Below are positions 60,602 to 64,000 of a stretch of DNA of 64,000 bases, piece after piece (within the stretch, counting starts at the first letter, position 1; every line of letters begins with the position of its first letter). A program made the position numbers and the translations under genes. The DNA lies in assembly GCA_945898015.1 (NCBI GenBank), contig CAMDGM010000004.1, positions 1 through 64,000 on the forward strand. Direction: 5' to 3'. The DNA comes from PVC group bacterium. GTDB taxonomy: Bacteria > Verrucomicrobiota > Kiritimatiellia > CAIKKV01. The notes beneath the pieces are model-generated. The model was not told the DNA's origin. It saw only the letters and a program-made list of their open reading frames with translations, and did no database searches.

Positions 60602-63600
60602 ATGAACATGACAACTGCAGCGCACACGTTAAGGCGGACGATGATCGGATTGCTGATCGCATGGTCGATGGCGGCCAGGGCTGAGGTGACCCTGACCCAG
60701 GACGGAAAACCCGTCGCCGTGTTGGTCCACAATGGATACACCAACCAGGCCGCGTCCCTGCAGACCTACCTGGCCAAGATCACGGGCACGAATCTGCCCT
60801 TCGTGGCCACGGCAGCCGAGGCCGCCGGCCGGCCGGCCATCGTCTTGGAGATCGTGGACAAGGTTCCGGGCGCCGGCGCCCGCCCGGAGATCGCGCGGCA
60901 GGCGTACCGGATCGTGACCGAAGGCCAGGTTCTGCGCCTCACCGGCGGCTCGGACATGGGCCTGACCTACGCGGTCTGGGGATTTCTGGAGGACCATCTC
61001 GGCTGCCGGTTCTACACGTTCAAGGCAACGAGTCTGACGTACACGGGGCCCGGCTTCGAGGTCGTGCCCTCGCAGCCCACATTGAAGATCGGCAAGATCG
61101 ACGACTTCCAGCAGCCCGCCTTCGCCCAGCGGGGAATGACAGCGCCGGACGCTCCGACGTGGATGTCGAAGAACCGCGCCGGCGGCTATCCGATTAACGC
61201 GGGCTACGGAAGTCTCTCCGCGACTCACAACTTCCATCATCTGGTTCCGCCCACGGACCGGGGCAGCCGCAAGGGGCTGTTCGCCGAGCACCCGGAGTTT
61301 TATCCGCTCAATAAGGCCGGCAAGCGTGAGGTGACCCCTGCCATGGGGCTTTGCGGCGCCAATCCGGACCTCCCCAAGTATCTGGCCGCCGCGCTCCAGG
61401 AAGACATCGAGCAGAACATGGAGTCTTGCGCCAAGCGGGGTGTCAAGTATGACCCCGGTGTGCCGATGGCGGTTGGGCAGGGCGATGGGTTTTCCGGCTG
61501 CCTGTGCGACGCCTGCCGCAAGCTTGTGAAGGATGAGCAGTCGGAGGCGGCGCCCTACATCCTGATGCTGAACCGCGCGCTCGATATTTTGGCTGCGAAG
61601 TACCCGAAACAGCAGGTCATCACGTTTGCCTATTTCGCCACGCTGCCCGCCCCCAAGACGATCCGGCCCCATAAGAATCTGTGGGTCTGCATCGTGACCA
61701 GCGACCTGGCCGCCATGGCCGCCGGCGATACGGTCGGTCCGATGCTCGGTAATCCCGCCAACCGCGACTACGCCGCTGCGTTGCGGGACTGGTGCAAGAT
61801 TGCGCCGAACCGCGTCGCCAACTACCACTGGACGCAGGGGCCGGTGTGGACGCAGGACATCACGGAGTGGCCCGTCATCTTTTACTGGGCCGACACGATG
61901 CGCTACTGGCAGGAATGCGGACTATACGGCGTCAACCAGTATCTTTACACGGAGAACTGGAAATGGCTGGATGGCTGGGTTCACTACAAACTGGCCTGGA
62001 ATCCGAAGGCCGACGCGGATGCGTTGATCCGGCAGTTCCTGGAGGACAACTACGGCAGGGGCGCCGCACCGTATGTATGGGACTATCTGAAGCTGGCTCA
62101 GGCGGCCTATGCCGACAGCGGCCATGTGCCGAATCCGTGCCGGTGGACGGGTTTCCTCACGACCACGCGGCTCAAGATATATTCCCCCTCGGTGCTGAAA
62201 AAGATGACGACCCTCATGGACAAGGCCATGAACGCCGCGAGGAAGGAGAAGAATCCCGCCCTGTTCACGAACCTGGTCGAGGCCCGAGGCAGTTCCGTCG
62301 ATCACCTCACCATCGACGCCGCCAGGGCGGAGGGCAACTGGGGGCCGGTGAAGAATCCGGAAGACGGCAAGCGCTGGTTCGTCCCCGCGGCAGACCCGCG
62401 CATACCCGCTTGCCTGGCGCGGGTCAGGCAGAGCATCGTAGCGGGCGGCGGGGGCGAATTCGGCTTCCCGCGCAATTTGACCGCGTTCTCATGCGAAAAA
62501 GGCGGGCCAGTAGTGGACTTGGATTCCGGCACGCTGTCGGCGGCGGTGTGTCCGGACCTCAAGGGGCAGGTGACGAGCGCGATGGATAAACGCAGCGGCA
62601 AGGAACTGTTGGCCGTGGTGGGCGCGGAAACCGGCTATCGTGACATGTTCTCCGTCACCGCCCAGATCTGGCTTCCCGTTCCCGTGGCCGAGAAGGGCTA
62701 TAACCAGCCGGGGTCGGAGTGGCTGGACGTCTGGAGCCGGTTCGTCAATCCATCCGGCAATAGCCTTGAAACCGATCTGACCCTCTCGCCGTCCTACTGG
62801 GGGTTCGATCCCAACAATCACCTGCGTCGTTCCGTCACGGTCGGTGAAGGAGGGTTGAAAATCGAGCGGACATATGTCCAGAGCAAGGGCGGGAAGATGC
62901 CCAGTCCCACCCGGTTTACGACCCGCTGGCTGCTGGCCGTGCCCGATCCCGCCAAGGCCAATGTGGCCGTGAGCGGCGGCGGCATCGCAAAGACGTTCGA
63001 TCTGCGGTCCGTGGCGTCCGCTGGAGTCGCCGGTGTCGCGAAGGCCGGCGAACGGAAGAGCGTGAGCGCCGCAACCGACAGGTTCGTCGTGGACAACGTC
63101 ACGGGCGCCGACGGGATGCCCGTCGTGCGCACGATTGCACTGCCGGTGGCAAGCAACAGCACGGACACGATCACGATCCAACTGGACCGTGGCGACGGCG
63201 TGGCGACCGTTCTGTCCACGCCTGCCGCGGGCTGGGCCACGGTGGAACTGCAACCCGTGGTGGACAAGAAGCACGTGCGCGTGACTCTGGTCGGCGTTCC
63301 GGTGGCCATGGGACCGGATCCTGTGACCAATGCCTTGCCGGCGCAAACGCTGAGCGCGAAGAAGGTGCCGGTGGTGAAGGTATTGTCCGACACGTCCGAC
63401 ATGAAACCAGCGACTCCCAAAATCAAGGATCTCGGAAACGGCCGCGCCATCAACGAACTGGACGGCGCCGAACTGGTGTGGATCCCCGCCGACGAGTTCT
63501 TGCGCGGCAGCCCGGAAGGCAAGGGGTGCAGCGACGAACGGCCCCAGAAGAAGATCTTCCTCGATGGCTACTGGATATACAAGCATCCGGTGACGCTGGC

Positions 63601-64000
63601 GCAGTACACGAACTTCTGTGCCGCCACGGGCAAGAAATTCGAGCCGACCTGGGGCCAGGACATGCATGCCGAGCCTGTTGGCGAGGCCGGAACCTATGCC
63701 GCGCTGATGAACTGGTTCGAGGCGGACGCCTATGCCAAATGGGCGGGCGCGGCCCTGCCGAGCGAGGCCCAGTGGGAGAAGGCCGCCCGGGGCACGGACG
63801 GCCGCGAGTACCCGTGGGGCAACGACTGGGACCCGGAGAAGGCGGTGGGCCTGGAGCGCACAACCTATCGCTTCACCTCGGGCCTGATGCCGGTGGGAAG
63901 CTCGCCCGCGGGCGCGAGCCCTTACGGGGTCGAGGACATGGCCGGCAACTGCTGGGAATGGGTGGCGGACTGGTATGCCCATGAATACTACGCGACGGCG
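60602..64000 (+). CDS. DUF4838 domain protein fused to SUMF1/formylglycine-generating-enzyme-like domain (partial)
   Basis: Open at the right edge and absent from the track; translated by hand from the ATG at 60602 (1,133 residues visible). A signal peptide ends near SMAARAE (about residue 24). An N-terminal GH67/GH20-like domain is followed by the DUF4838 core (FAEHPEFYPLNKAGK, GQGDGFSGCLCDACRK, QYLYTENWKWLDGW). A beta-rich linker leads to a SUMF1-type domain from about residue 955: LVWIPADEFLRGS, ALPSEAQWEKAARGTDGREYPWGN and EDMAGNCWEWVADWY. DUF4838 proteins are CAZyme-associated. The SUMF1 fold may act as a binding or modifying module; activity is unproven. Confidence 0.8.
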   Translation, partial: MNMTTAAHTLRRTMIGLLIAWSMAARAEVTLTQDGKPVAVLVHNGYTNQAASLQTYLAKITGTNLPFVATAAEAAGRPAIVLEIVDKVPGAGARPEIARQAYRIVTEGQVLRLTGGSDMGLTYAVWGFLEDHLGCRFYTFKATSLTYTGPGFEVVPSQPTLKIGKIDDFQQPAFAQRGMTAPDAPTWMSKNRAGGYPINAGYGSLSATHNFHHLVPPTDRGSRKGLFAEHPEFYPLNKAGKREVTPAMGLCGANPDLPKYLAAALQEDIEQNMESCAKRGVKYDPGVPMAVGQGDGFSGCLCDACRKLVKDEQSEAAPYILMLNRALDILAAKYPKQQVITFAYFATLPAPKTIRPHKNLWVCIVTSDLAAMAAGDTVGPMLGNPANRDYAAALRDWCKIAPNRVANYHWTQGPVWTQDITEWPVIFYWADTMRYWQECGLYGVNQYLYTENWKWLDGWVHYKLAWNPKADADALIRQFLEDNYGRGAAPYVWDYLKLAQAAYADSGHVPNPCRWTGFLTTTRLKIYSPSVLKKMTTLMDKAMNAARKEKNPALFTNLVEARGSSVDHLTIDAARAEGNWGPVKNPEDGKRWFVPAADPRIPACLARVRQSIVAGGGGEFGFPRNLTAFSCEKGGPVVDLDSGTLSAAVCPDLKGQVTSAMDKRSGKELLAVVGAETGYRDMFSVTAQIWLPVPVAEKGYNQPGSEWLDVWSRFVNPSGNSLETDLTLSPSYWGFDPNNHLRRSVTVGEGGLKIERTYVQSKGGKMPSPTRFTTRWLLAVPDPAKANVAVSGGGIAKTFDLRSVASAGVAGVAKAGERKSVSAATDRFVVDNVTGADGMPVVRTIALPVASNSTDTITIQLDRGDGVATVLSTPAAGWATVELQPVVDKKHVRVTLVGVPVAMGPDPVTNALPAQTLSAKKVPVVKVLSDTSDMKPATPKIKDLGNGRAINELDGAELVWIPADEFLRGSPEGKGCSDERPQKKIFLDGYWIYKHPVTLAQYTNFCAATGKKFEPTWGQDMHAEPVGEAGTYAALMNWFEADAYAKWAGAALPSEAQWEKAARGTDGREYPWGNDWDPEKAVGLERTTYRFTSGLMPVGSSPAGASPYGVEDMAGNCWEWVADWYAHEYYATA

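Overview
The window looks like chromosomal DNA from a GC-rich member of the PVC superphylum, most likely Kiritimatiellota or a close Verrucomicrobiota/Lentisphaerae relative. This is inferred from gene content: a planctomycete/verrucomicrobial-style type II secretion cluster, an anaerobic sulfatase-maturase-like radical SAM protein, a SUMF1 domain fused to DUF4838, glycine-rich repeat proteins and a CAZyme cluster without SusC/SusD. No rRNA is present, so the taxon is not proven. Coding density is high, and most long antisense ORFs in the track are GC-driven shadows.

Bases 1-17.7 kb form one long minus-strand block. Read in the direction of transcription it holds a type II secretion operon (gspE-F-G-H-I-J-K-L-M-D), then rplM-rpsI with its own promoter and terminator, then argJ-argB-argD-argG and comEC, which runs off the left edge. 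The prepilin peptidase (gspO) that would process the pseudopilins lies at 24.3 kb behind ilvBN.

Bases 18-38.6 kb hold two consecutive VapBC-type toxin-antitoxin pairs, a small lipoprotein, and a radical SAM/SPASM enzyme paired with a 135-residue exported proline-rich protein. Next come ilvBN behind a complete leader-peptide attenuator that is absent from the ORF track, gspO, an HD-domain protein, an RRM protein and hisHF. A polyamine operon follows (speA, carboxyspermidine dehydrogenase, carboxyspermidine decarboxylase, speB, glutamine amidotransferase). It encodes arginine to agmatine to putrescine to carboxyspermidine to spermidine. A repeat-rich intergenic region, an unknown exported protein with a duplicated signal sequence, a sulfatase-maturase-like radical SAM protein, a lipid A acyltransferase-like protein and a GT2 glycosyltransferase complete this part.

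Bases 38.6-47.5 kb are accessory DNA. A tRNA-Pro(CGG) is followed by a tyrosine recombinase with an extra helix-turn-helix insert, an AbiE toxin-antitoxin module lying between two copies of the integrase 3-prime end, an AAA/DUF4143 ATPase, and an intact 3,487-bp insertion sequence (35-bp perfect terminal inverted repeats, 8-bp target duplication). The insertion sequence carries two different DDE transposase genes, two small helix-turn-helix ORFs and a small Cys-rich ORF.

Bases 47.5-64 kb look like a polysaccharide-use locus. It has a GntR/LacI-type regulator, a secreted glycine-rich tandem-domain protein, a five-bladed-propeller glycosidase-like protein, a 1,211-residue secreted LamG-containing protein, a sialidase-fold protein, a Gfo/Idh/MocA oxidoreductase, a CE7-type esterase and a DUF4838-SUMF1 fusion running off the right edge.

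A recurring feature is a candidate -10 box only 6-12 bases before the start codon, with no Shine-Dalgarno sequence (gspE, both vapB genes, the ilv leader peptide, hisH, one IS gene). This suggests that leaderless mRNAs are common here. All promoter calls are by eye.
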